Source of the DNA: Prevotella sp. CAG:732
GTDB lineage: Bacteria; Bacteroidota; Bacteroidia; Bacteroidales; Bacteroidaceae
Length of the DNA: 41,260 nucleotides
NCBI GenBank assembly: GCA_000436035.1
Contig: FR893304.1
Location: forward strand, 1 to 41,260
Direction: 5' to 3'
Made by a program: the position numbers and the translations under genes. The notes beneath the pieces were generated by a model. That model ran no database searches and was not told the origin of the DNA. It was given only the letters and a program-made list of their open reading frames with translations. Below, piece by piece: positions 8,130-14,986 of this stretch (positions within the stretch are counted from its first letter, which is position 1; every line of letters begins with the position of its first letter).

Positions 8130-8277
8130 AACCATTTATTCTTCTTATCTACTTATTTCACTTTCCAACCATCCACAGTACCAGTCTCTGAAGAGAAATT
8201 GCAGCCTATCTTAGTTTCGACAACGCCAAATATTCGGGACTTTTTTTTGATATGTCTCATATCTTTTCCCGAAAACT

Positions 8278-8309
8278 TTTGGTAATTGGCAAATTTCAGA
8301 GTACCTTTG
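8278..8309 (+). promoter_or_regulatory. Promoter for the Fsr-like transporter
   Basis: TTTG (8278-8281), 20 bp, then TACCTTTG (8302-8309), 19 bp before the ATG at 8329. Confidence 0.7.
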
Positions 8310-8328
8310 CACCCGAAATTGAAAACTG

Positions 8329-9561
8329 ATGAAGATTATGAACTTAAAATCAATAGGAAATAAAATCAAGGGGACACCGACGATGACCGAGGGTACGGTG
8401 TATTCGATGCTCATCATCTGCAGCATCTCGCACTTCCTCAACGACATGATTCAGTCGATCATCCCTTCCATCTACCCTATCATCAAGGATGAATACGGAT
8501 TCACGTTTGCACAAATCGGCATCATCACGCTGATTTTCCAGATGACTTCCTCCATCCTCCAACCCTTCACGGGACTCTACGCCGACAAGCATCCTCGACC
8601 ATACGCCCTTTCCGTTGGCATGTGCTTCACGCTGATAGGCTTGGTGTTGCTCGCCTTCGCCGAGAACTACCTCTTGATTCTCCTGGCAGTGAGCATCGTG
8701 GGACTGGGTTCTTCCGTCTTCCACCCTACTGCCTCTCGTGTGGCGCAGATGGCTTCGGGAGGCAAGAAGAGTTTGGCACAATCCATCTTCCAGGTGGGAG
8801 GCAACGGCGGTGCTGCCATCGGTCCGTTGCTTGCCGCCATCATCATCCTTCCATTCGGTCAGCACGCCATCTCATGGTTTGCCATCGCCGCCCTCATCGC
8901 TGCCCTCATCATGATTCGATTGGGCGCTTGGTACAAGGCGAGACTTGCCTACGTGGTCAACCATCCACAGAAGCAACCATTGCTCAACCACGACATCTCG
9001 AAAGCGGCGAAATACGGGGCTTTGCTGATTCTCGTCTTGTTGGTATTCTCGAAATACTTTTATACCGCCTGCATCACGAGTTACTTCACTTTCTTCCTGA
9101 TAGACAAGTTTGACATCTCGATTCAGGCATCGCAGCTCTGCCTCTTTGTCTTCCTCGCCGCCTTTGCCATCGGAACAGTGGCAGGAGGTATGTTGGGCGA
9201 CAAGTTTGGCAGAAAGTATGTCATCTGGTTCTCCATCCTCGGCTCGGCTCCCTTCGCCCTCATCATGCCGTTTGCCAACCTTACTTGGACGATTATCTGC
9301 ACCTTCTTATCAGGTTTGATTATTGCTTCAGCATTCTCGTCTATCGTAGTGTATGCCACCGACTTAATGCCAGACAAGGTGGGACTGATAGCTGGTATTT
9401 TCTTCGGACTGATGTTTGGCTTGGGTGGTCTTGGCTCCGCCTTCTTCGGATGGCTTGCCGACAAGACGAGCATCGAGTTCATCTTCCAGGTGAGTGCCTT
9501 CCTGCCATTGCTGGGCATCATCGCTGGTTTCCTGCCGAACACACAAAAAACTAAGAAATAG
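8329..9561 (+). CDS. MFS efflux transporter, fosmidomycin-resistance (Fsr) family
   Basis: A 410-residue polytopic membrane protein with about 12 hydrophobic segments. SHFLNDMIQSIIPSIYPIIK near residue 35, GLGSSVFHPTASRVA and SLAQSIFQVGGNGGAAIGP are the typical Fsr-family blocks, and GGMLGDKFGRKYV is the conserved loop between helices 8 and 9. Fsr proteins are proton-driven exporters that give fosmidomycin resistance when overexpressed in Escherichia coli; the natural substrate here is unknown. Its own promoter and the strong hairpin at 9808-9852 suggest a single-gene transcript. MNLKSIG at 8338 is an alternative start. Confidence 0.85.
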   Translation: MKIMNLKSIGNKIKGTPTMTEGTVYSMLIICSISHFLNDMIQSIIPSIYPIIKDEYGFTFAQIGIITLIFQMTSSILQPFTGLYADKHPRPYALSVGMCFTLIGLVLLAFAENYLLILLAVSIVGLGSSVFHPTASRVAQMASGGKKSLAQSIFQVGGNGGAAIGPLLAAIIILPFGQHAISWFAIAALIAALIMIRLGAWYKARLAYVVNHPQKQPLLNHDISKAAKYGALLILVLLVFSKYFYTACITSYFTFFLIDKFDISIQASQLCLFVFLAAFAIGTVAGGMLGDKFGRKYVIWFSILGSAPFALIMPFANLTWTIICTFLSGLIIASAFSSIVVYATDLMPDKVGLIAGIFFGLMFGLGGLGSAFFGWLADKTSIEFIFQVSAFLPLLGIIAGFLPNTQKTKK

Positions 9562-9577
9562 ACAGTTGAACCTTTTA

Positions 9578-9691
9578 TCATTTTACTTCACATTTTCCAC
9601 ATTGCGATACCCCTATCAATCCGTACCAACGGAAGACGGCTCCACCAAAGACACCCATCATAAAGATGGATGATTTACTCCGCTTATACAT
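9578..9691 (-). CDS. Possible 37-residue small membrane-like protein
   Basis: The minus strand encodes MYKRSKSSIFMMGVFGGAVF, then RWYGLIGVSQCGKCEVK. It has a basic start, a short Gly-rich hydrophobic stretch and a terminal CxxC. The layout recalls small Bacteroidota inner-membrane proteins, but I cannot assign a family. No good promoter is seen, so it may be a chance ORF or the tail of a degraded gene. Confidence 0.3.
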   Translation of the reverse strand: MYKRSKSSIFMMGVFGGAVFRWYGLIGVSQCGKCEVK

Positions 9692-9742
9692 ACGTAAACA
9701 TTTTATCAATCGTCAATATTTCAAAGCACTACAGAGCATTTA

Positions 9743-9800
9743 CTCCCTAACTAGGAAAAAATTCACGCCTAGTTAGGGAGAAATTTCTACCTAGTTAGGT
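9743..9800. repeat. CCTAGTTAGG repeats, two in inverted orientation
   Basis: CTCCCTAACTAGG (9743-9755) is exactly complementary to 9768-9780 across a 12-nt loop. A third copy, CCTAGTTAGGT, follows at 9790-9800. Confidence 0.85.
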
Positions 9801-9807
9801 ATAAATC

Positions 9808-9852
9808 AAAGTGGGGTAAGGAGAGAGAAATGCCCTCCTTACCCCACTTTTT
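9808..9852. terminator. Strong bidirectional terminator
   Basis: A perfect 16-bp stem (9808-9823 with 9835-9850), 11-nt loop, with flanking A and T runs on both sides. It lies between the convergent transporter and lipoprotein genes. Confidence 0.85.
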
Positions 9853-9882
9853 GCATTGTCAATAAAATTCTAACAAGAAGTC

Positions 9883-10401
9883 CTAGAACTTCTTAAACTT
9901 CAGCCTTACGGTCTTAGATTTCAATATCATCTTACTTCCGCTCAAAGCCTCTTTCTTGAAACCTTCTGGAAGGGCATTAATGCCATAATGCTGCAAGTCA
10001 TCAGACAACTCATCCACAGGGATGTCGCCTCCTTCCTCTCCCTGGTCTTGATGCCAATGGTTCTTATATACCTGGGTAATCTTCAAACTATCGCCAGTCT
10101 GCTCAAAACGGAAATAGAACTTCTCTCGATTTGTGTCGGTTTCCTTCACTGCTATCAACTTATGTTCGACGCCCCAGAAGACATAGCGCTGGGAGAAATC
10201 CTCGGTCTTGCCGGTAGCCAAGGTATCCACGCTCTCCAAATGCCAAAAACCATCGAGGTCGCCATTGTCGCTCGACTCCAAGGTACAGGAGGAAAACATC
10301 AAGGCACTTGTCATCCACGCAAGCATTACGAAGCAAAGTAACCTCGCCATATCTTTCACACGAAGTCGATCGCCAAAGTTCAGTCTTATCATTCTTTTCA
10401 T
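9883..10401 (-). CDS. Lipocalin-like lipoprotein
   Basis: A 172-residue protein with a lipoprotein signal: a hydrophobic stretch (LLCFVMLAWMTSALMF) ends in a lipobox Cys (FSSC, about residue 39). After it come LDGFWHLESVDTLATG and DSLKITQVYKN, typical of small lipocalin-like or DUF4847-type Bacteroidota lipoproteins that form a beta-barrel fold in the envelope. A start at the internal MARLLCF would give a more usual signal length. It lies 18 bp after the Wzi-like gene in the same direction and probably shares its transcript. Exact function unknown. Confidence 0.7.
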   Translation of the reverse strand: MKRMIRLNFGDRLRVKDMARLLCFVMLAWMTSALMFSSCTLESSDNGDLDGFWHLESVDTLATGKTEDFSQRYVFWGVEHKLIAVKETDTNREKFYFRFEQTGDSLKITQVYKNHWHQDQGEEGGDIPVDELSDDLQHYGINALPEGFKKEALSGSKMILKSKTVRLKFKKF

Positions 10402-10419
10402 ATTCTCTTCATTGTATAG

Positions 10420-12000
10420 TTAAAAAATCCCCGACTTGCTTATGGTAAGTTGGAAACCTGCATTGTGACCCAACATTTTGTCGCTACCAAAATCCATGGC
10501 ATAACCGCCACGCACCTGCCAATGACGAGGGAACTTGTAGGTGCCTTCCACAAGGAAGCTCACATTATGGTGGGGCTTGTTGAACGGGCCATTATATGTT
10601 CCCCATCCCTTCTGATAAGTGCCCAAGAGACGATAGTCGAAACGCTTGGAAGGCGAGCCATCAATGCCAAGATGGTAGGCGATGAAACGATTGTTGCGTA
10701 TATAGAACACGCCATCCTCATTATATATCGGCGAACGATAGAGCGGATTGCCTATCACCTGCCCCCAATGCTGCCATCCCGGATAGATGCCATGGTTGTA
10801 GTAGTCGTCCATGCCAGCGAGATGGTCAGGAATATTCATCGTATGGTCGTGATTGTACGGACCGCTCTGGTACTTAGTATAGAGATATTCGAAGACGATG
10901 TCACGCAACCATCTGCCATATTTCAAGTTGACTTCCGCACCGAGCATGATGTCCTTGAGTTTGTAGCGATAGAAACGGCGCTTCTTGTGTTCCATCCACT
11001 CATCACCCTCACCATATCCATCGTAGTCGAGGAAGAAGAGCTGACTATGATCCTCGAAATAATGGTCGCCATAGATACCCAGGCGCCACGTATCGGCATC
11101 ATAATTGATGCGGAACACCCAACTACCGAGCGTGTTACCAGCCACATTGGCATACATGCCGTCGGTGGCATCGGCTCCACCAGGGATGAAGGCATCCCAC
11201 ATACCTTTGAGTCCACCCTGTGTAGGCACTTGCTCCATCTTGTCACCCACCATACGGTAGGGTTTGCCGCCAAACTCATCCGCCATCTCCAGTCCCACTT
11301 CGAGACTCAGCGGACAGAAGGCATCCTCATTGCCTATCTTGAGGTATCCTGCCTTGCTATGGTAGAGTATATGGTCGGCATATTTCGACTTGCGCTGCGT
11401 GAACTCATGCTGCCAATTATCGTCGGTCATCATACCATAGGCGATGTGCCCCTTGATATGCAGCCAATGGTGGAGGATAGGAATCGTCCAATACTCCGGC
11501 AACGCCAATCGCACTTGTGGTACAGGTCGTGCATTGATACCAAGTGTTTGGCTACCACTGGAGAGTGTTTGGTTTTTCAGTTCCATCGGATACTGCTTAG
11601 CACCAGCGGTGAGCACACCATGAAGCCATCGTGCCTCCACGAAAGCTTGCTGCACCACCACATGACTGGTATAATTGACAGGCACGGCAACGTCCACGCC
11701 ATATCCCACTCCCCACCGACGAGCAGAGTCGGTGGCTAGCGGACGGATGACGCTACCACGCAAATAACCATTGTTTTTGTCGAGCGAGCTAAGACCATAC
11801 TTGTTGGCATTGAGCCACAATGGAGTCTTGCCCTTGGAGAAGGAACCTTGCATCTCTACCTGATAGTGCAAATCCTTGTCCAGTTCCAGTTTCCCTGCCT
11901 CAGCCCCCTCCTGCCAAGCATACTGGGCAGAGGCTGCGATAGGAAGAAGTAAAGCCCCTAGGGCGAAAAGATATTTCTTTGTTCGATTGTTCTGATTCAT
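10420..12000 (-). CDS. Capsule assembly Wzi-family outer-membrane protein
   Basis: A 526-residue protein with a clean signal peptide (KKYLFALGALLLPIAASAQ). The mature part is rich in alternating aromatic strands (such as SWVFRINYDADTWRLGIYGD and FDYRLLGTYQKGWGTY) and ends in an aromatic residue (SGIF), as expected for a beta-barrel. The blocks LGINARPVPQVRLALPEYW and FEDHSQLFF match the Bacteroidota 'capsule assembly Wzi' family. In E. coli Wzi is an outer-membrane lectin that anchors group 1 capsule; no capsule genes are seen next to this copy. It is the first gene of a pair with the lipoprotein. Confidence 0.85.
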   Translation of the reverse strand: MNQNNRTKKYLFALGALLLPIAASAQYAWQEGAEAGKLELDKDLHYQVEMQGSFSKGKTPLWLNANKYGLSSLDKNNGYLRGSVIRPLATDSARRWGVGYGVDVAVPVNYTSHVVVQQAFVEARWLHGVLTAGAKQYPMELKNQTLSSGSQTLGINARPVPQVRLALPEYWTIPILHHWLHIKGHIAYGMMTDDNWQHEFTQRKSKYADHILYHSKAGYLKIGNEDAFCPLSLEVGLEMADEFGGKPYRMVGDKMEQVPTQGGLKGMWDAFIPGGADATDGMYANVAGNTLGSWVFRINYDADTWRLGIYGDHYFEDHSQLFFLDYDGYGEGDEWMEHKKRRFYRYKLKDIMLGAEVNLKYGRWLRDIVFEYLYTKYQSGPYNHDHTMNIPDHLAGMDDYYNHGIYPGWQHWGQVIGNPLYRSPIYNEDGVFYIRNNRFIAYHLGIDGSPSKRFDYRLLGTYQKGWGTYNGPFNKPHHNVSFLVEGTYKFPRHWQVRGGYAMDFGSDKMLGHNAGFQLTISKSGIF

Positions 12001-12043
12001 TGCATTGTTATATATATTAATGTATGATTCGCATTTGGTAGTG

Positions 12044-12076
12044 CAAATATAGCAAATAAATTCCGCTATTAACCAA
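12044..12076 (-). promoter_or_regulatory. Promoter for the Wzi-like gene
   Basis: On the minus strand CTTGG (12077-12073), about 21 bp, then TATATTTG (12051-12044), roughly 43 bp before the ATG at 12000. Confidence 0.6.
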
Positions 12077-12213
12077 GGTGTATCGATTAATTAACAGATA
12101 TTAAAGGTTGAGGCTTTCATTTGCCCTATGCCGAACAAAGTTCATTCATTTCCTAGGGAAAAGGAAGGAAAAAGCAAGGATAGGGATTTTCCCTCCCACT
12201 TTAGGGAAAAACC

Positions 12214-12245
12214 TTTTCATTCCCCAGAAAATCGTCTTATCTTTG
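12214..12245 (+). promoter_or_regulatory. Promoter for the Gly/Ser-rich secreted protein gene
   Basis: TATCTTTG (12238-12245) is a good -7 box; a weaker TTTT lies 20 bp upstream (12214-12217). The leader would be about 90 nt. Confidence 0.6.
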
Positions 12246-12339
12246 CACCGTGAACAAGAGAAAGCGATGATTCACATCTCATCACAGCTCCAAGATTCAC
12301 AAATAGGACAAGAAGTATAACAGATAAAAAAATACAATT

Positions 12340-13317
12340 ATGAAGAAGTTTATATTAGCCTTAGTAGCAATGGTCACGATGACCGTGACATCTGCTTCTG
12401 CAATGAGTTATGAGCAGGCTCGCCAGCAAGCTCTCTTCCTCACTGACAAGATGGCTTACGAGCTCAACTTGACCGATGACCAGTATGAGGCTGCTTACGA
12501 GACCAACCTCGACTATCTGATGAGTGTCAATACGGTAGATGACCTCTACGGAGTATATTGGCGCCAGCGCAACCTCGACTTGAGCTATATCCTCCTCGAC
12601 TGGCAATATCGCTCATTCCTGAATGCCACATATTTCTACCGCCCTCTCTATTGGAACGCTGGATACTGGCACTTCGGCATCTACGCTCGCTACCCACACC
12701 GCAACTACTATTTCTTCGGACGCCCTCACTTCTACACCTCTTATTGTGGTGGTCATAGTTGGAGAATGAATGGTGGCAGAAGTTGGTACAACGGACGTCA
12801 CTTCGGAGGTTCTCGCCCTGGTGGTCAGCCTAGAATGGGTATGCGTGATGGTTTCGATCGTGGGGACTTTGGTCGTGGTCAGAGTTTCGGCAACCAGACC
12901 CGTCGCCCTCAGATGAACAACAATCGTCCACAGATGAGCAATAGCCGTCCTCAGATGAATCGCTCTTTCGGCAATCGTGAGAGTAGCACCCGCACCACCG
13001 TCAACAATAATGGCAGCAGCTCCTTCGGAGGCAATCGTGGTGGTAGCTTTGGCAATATGAATCGCAGCAACAATAGCTTCAGCACCCCTAACCGTAGCAG
13101 CTTCGGTGGTAGCACAAACCGCACCACATCTGCTCCAGCCAAGAGTTTCACTCCTCGCTCTACCCCTAGCAACTCCAGTTCTTTCGGTAGTGGAAGCCGC
13201 TCTTCATTCGGCGGCAATCGTAGTGGAAGCAGCTTTGGAGGTGGTTCTCATAGCAGCGGTAGCTTCGGAGGCGGTTTCCACAGCAATGGTGGTGGTAGCT
13301 TCGGAGGTCGCAGATAA
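12340..13317 (+). CDS. Secreted Gly/Ser/Asn/Arg-rich low-complexity protein
   Basis: A 325-residue protein with a signal peptide (MKKFILALVAMVTMTVTSASA). Residues about 22-110 are folded-looking, with YEQARQQALFLTDKMAYEL and a Tyr/Trp-rich section ending RPLYWNAGYWHFGIY. From about 150 onward it is low complexity: three RPQM(N/S) units near residues 188-207, then many (S)SFGG and RSSFGG units to the end (GGGSFGGRR). It resembles glycine-rich matrix, RGG or silk-like proteins. No enzyme motif is visible; the role is unknown, perhaps in the envelope or matrix. Standalone gene with its own promoter and terminator. Confidence 0.75.
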   Translation: MKKFILALVAMVTMTVTSASAMSYEQARQQALFLTDKMAYELNLTDDQYEAAYETNLDYLMSVNTVDDLYGVYWRQRNLDLSYILLDWQYRSFLNATYFYRPLYWNAGYWHFGIYARYPHRNYYFFGRPHFYTSYCGGHSWRMNGGRSWYNGRHFGGSRPGGQPRMGMRDGFDRGDFGRGQSFGNQTRRPQMNNNRPQMSNSRPQMNRSFGNRESSTRTTVNNNGSSSFGGNRGGSFGNMNRSNNSFSTPNRSSFGGSTNRTTSAPAKSFTPRSTPSNSSSFGSGSRSSFGGNRSGSSFGGGSHSSGSFGGGFHSNGGGSFGGRR

Positions 13318-13366
13318 AAATGATAAAGCATATTACTCAATAAATAAGTGAAAAGTTCCAAATTAG

Positions 13367-13503
13367 AGAGTTATAAAAATAGAAGAAAACTGAAGAGTTA
13401 TAAAACAACAGAAAACTGAAGAGTTATAAAAAGCTTTTAAAGAGTTATAGAAAACAAGGCGAAACGATTGGTTTTAAAGATAGAAAATTAAAGAGTTAAA
13501 ACA
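13367..13503 (+). repeat. Degenerate AGAGTTATAAAA repeats
   Basis: Copies of AGAGTTA(TAAAA) begin at 13367, 13394, 13420, 13441 and 13492. The central copies share a longer unit, AGAAAACTGAAGAGTTATAA, spaced 26-27 bp. They lie in the AT-rich 3' region between the secreted-protein gene and the terminator. Confidence 0.75.
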
Positions 13504-13504
13504 A

Positions 13505-13544
13505 AAACATCCCTCTTTTCCAAGCGTGGAAAAGAGGGATGTTT
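13505..13544. terminator. Very strong bidirectional terminator
   Basis: A perfect 18-bp stem (13505-13522 with 13527-13544) and an AGCG tetraloop, with A/T tails, between convergent genes. Confidence 0.9.
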
Positions 13545-13588
13545 GCGAAACATAAATCACGATTATTATGCAAAGTTAGCTCCAATCT

Positions 13589-14194
13589 TCATACCAGATA
13601 CAAAATCGAGCAAATCAGCTGGGTGGCAAATACATAGATGACAAAGAGAGGTGCTGCGCTCTCGATACCCGACGTGAGCATTCGAAAGACTCCCTCTACC
13701 CCCTTCACCCTACCGCTGATCAAAGCGAAGCTGCAACAAGCGAACGTGACGGAAAAGGCACAATAGGGAATGATGCTCTGCGAGAAACTACTCGGCAACA
13801 AGCCACCCATCACATTGAGCAAGATGGCATGAGGCAACATCGTGAGCGCCAACATGACCAGCACCGCCAATGTCAACTCAAACATCGTCACTCCCATCGC
13901 AAATCGTTGTCGATACTCTCGCCTATCATATTCCCTGATATGGCTCTGCCGATAAGCACCCCATGCGATGCTACACACCAAGAGCCACACCAAGACGGGC
14001 GAAGCCAAATTGGTCTGAAACTTACCAAAAAACCATCTTACTCCCTCCGCACTCAGAAAAGAGCGGGTGAAATCCTCAGGCCACGCAGCCGTGAGGAGCC
14101 ACGCCGTCAGCATGATTCCGATCTGGGCTAGACCCAATGCCAAGGCTACATAGGCAAGAACTTTCTGTCGATTTGCCATGATATTACTCATCAT
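13589..14194 (-). CDS. Uncharacterised five-helix membrane protein
   Basis: A 201-residue protein with about five hydrophobic segments: residues 13-35, 63-80, 104-133, 140-160 and 178-200. The order of a first helix, a long loop containing EGVRWFFGKFQTNLASP, and more helices faintly recalls part of an AbgT-type transporter, but it is less than half the usual length and I would not name it on that basis. It starts 14 bp after the response-regulator stop in the same direction, so it is probably the last gene of the kdgK operon. Either of two adjacent ATGs could start it. Confidence 0.65.
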   Translation of the reverse strand: MMSNIMANRQKVLAYVALALGLAQIGIMLTAWLLTAAWPEDFTRSFLSAEGVRWFFGKFQTNLASPVLVWLLVCSIAWGAYRQSHIREYDRREYRQRFAMGVTMFELTLAVLVMLALTMLPHAILLNVMGGLLPSSFSQSIIPYCAFSVTFACCSFALISGRVKGVEGVFRMLTSGIESAAPLFVIYVFATQLICSILYLV

Positions 14195-14208
14195 CTATCA
14201 TTTTGTAT

Positions 14209-14934
14209 TTATTCCTCATCAGGCTCCAAGTTGTCGATGTCAAGGATGCGAAGTTCACAAGCACGCACCACCAGTCGAGTGGCATTTATACCCATGCCAT
14301 TGTTGCCATCAGGGAAAAGTTTCTGCACGAGTTCGTTCTGTCGTTTCTCCAAACTCTTCACACCGAAAGGCATGCCACGAAGGTTGGTAATCTGCTCCTT
14401 GGTGTAACCGAGCGCCAAGTGACGGAGGAATCGCTCGTCGTACTCGTCTATCTCATAGTTGACCAATGCTTCCTGGCGCATCAACTGACTATTGACGCTA
14501 CGCTTGAATCGTTCCACTATTTTCTGGAGAATTGGCTGATTGAACACCATCTTCTTGCCACTGAGACAAGAAGCCACATCGCCACGAGTCAAGAGTTCGC
14601 CGCTCTTGAGGATGATACCATCACAACCAGCATCAAGCACATCGACCCAGAGTTTCTCATTGAGAATCTCACCGGTGAAGATGAGTACCTTCACATCAGG
14701 ATATTGCTCCTTGGTATATCGGCAAATCTCCACACCCACAGTAGTAGAGCCGCCCAGTCCGAGGTCTAGCAAAACGAGATCAGGCAATTGCTGCTTGATG
14801 AGTTTCCAGTAAGCCACCTCGTTCTCAGCAGTACCGATAATCTCAGCCTCCGGAATATCGTTTTTGAAAATACCCTCCGTACCCTTCAGTTCCAATGGTA
14901 CGTCTTCTACGATGATTACTTTAAAGTTGTCCAT
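14209..14934 (-). CDS. Response regulator with LuxR-like DNA-binding end
   Basis: A 241-residue protein. The receiver domain (1-125) has the acidic pair E10/D11, phospho-acceptor D57 in LVLLDLGLGG, T87 and K110, all canonical. The C-terminal region (about 170-220) contains ERFLRHLALGYTKEQIT and GVKSLEKRQNELVQKLF, laid out like a LuxR/NarL helix-turn-helix. It lies 52 bp after the DUF5112/DUF5113 sensor gene in the same direction and is its likely partner. Target genes are not visible from sequence; the locus suggests control of hexuronate or central carbon metabolism. Confidence 0.85.
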   Translation of the reverse strand: MDNFKVIIVEDVPLELKGTEGIFKNDIPEAEIIGTAENEVAYWKLIKQQLPDLVLLDLGLGGSTTVGVEICRYTKEQYPDVKVLIFTGEILNEKLWVDVLDAGCDGIILKSGELLTRGDVASCLSGKKMVFNQPILQKIVERFKRSVNSQLMRQEALVNYEIDEYDERFLRHLALGYTKEQITNLRGMPFGVKSLEKRQNELVQKLFPDGNNGMGINATRLVVRACELRILDIDNLEPDEE

Positions 14935-14986
14935 ATTACTAGTGATTATTATTTTCTTTGTTTCAAATTTCTAAAACACAAACATA

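Larger units (their letters stand above)
9562..9882. other. Convergent intergenic region with repeats and terminator
   Basis: This 321-bp gap holds a possible 37-codon minus-strand ORF (9578-9691), three copies of CCTAGTTAGG (two forming an inverted repeat), and a bidirectional terminator. I see nothing else. Confidence 0.6.
12001..12339. other. Divergent promoter region
   Basis: This 339-bp gap holds the two back-to-back promoters and a small hairpin (TTTTCCCT at 12187-12194 with AGGGAAAA at 12203-12210) upstream of the rightward promoter. An open frame at 12108-12320 crosses the promoter, has no family features, and is not taken as a gene. Confidence 0.6.

Noticed and set aside
8157..8235. 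Minus-strand gene tail ending ETGTVDGWKVK
   Set aside because: About 25 codons read sensibly but upstream is a poly-Lys run, and no family is recognised; too weak to call a pseudogene.
10450..11739. Long plus-strand open frame opposite the Wzi-like gene
   Set aside because: It is the complementary-frame shadow of a clear secreted beta-barrel gene and has no domain of its own.
12108..12320. 70-codon open frame before the secreted Gly/Ser-rich protein
   Set aside because: It crosses the promoter of the next gene and has no signal, motif or family-like pattern.
13367..13503. CRISPR array
   Set aside because: The repeats are short and degenerate, their spacing is uneven, and the intervening bases are not unique spacers; no cas gene is near.
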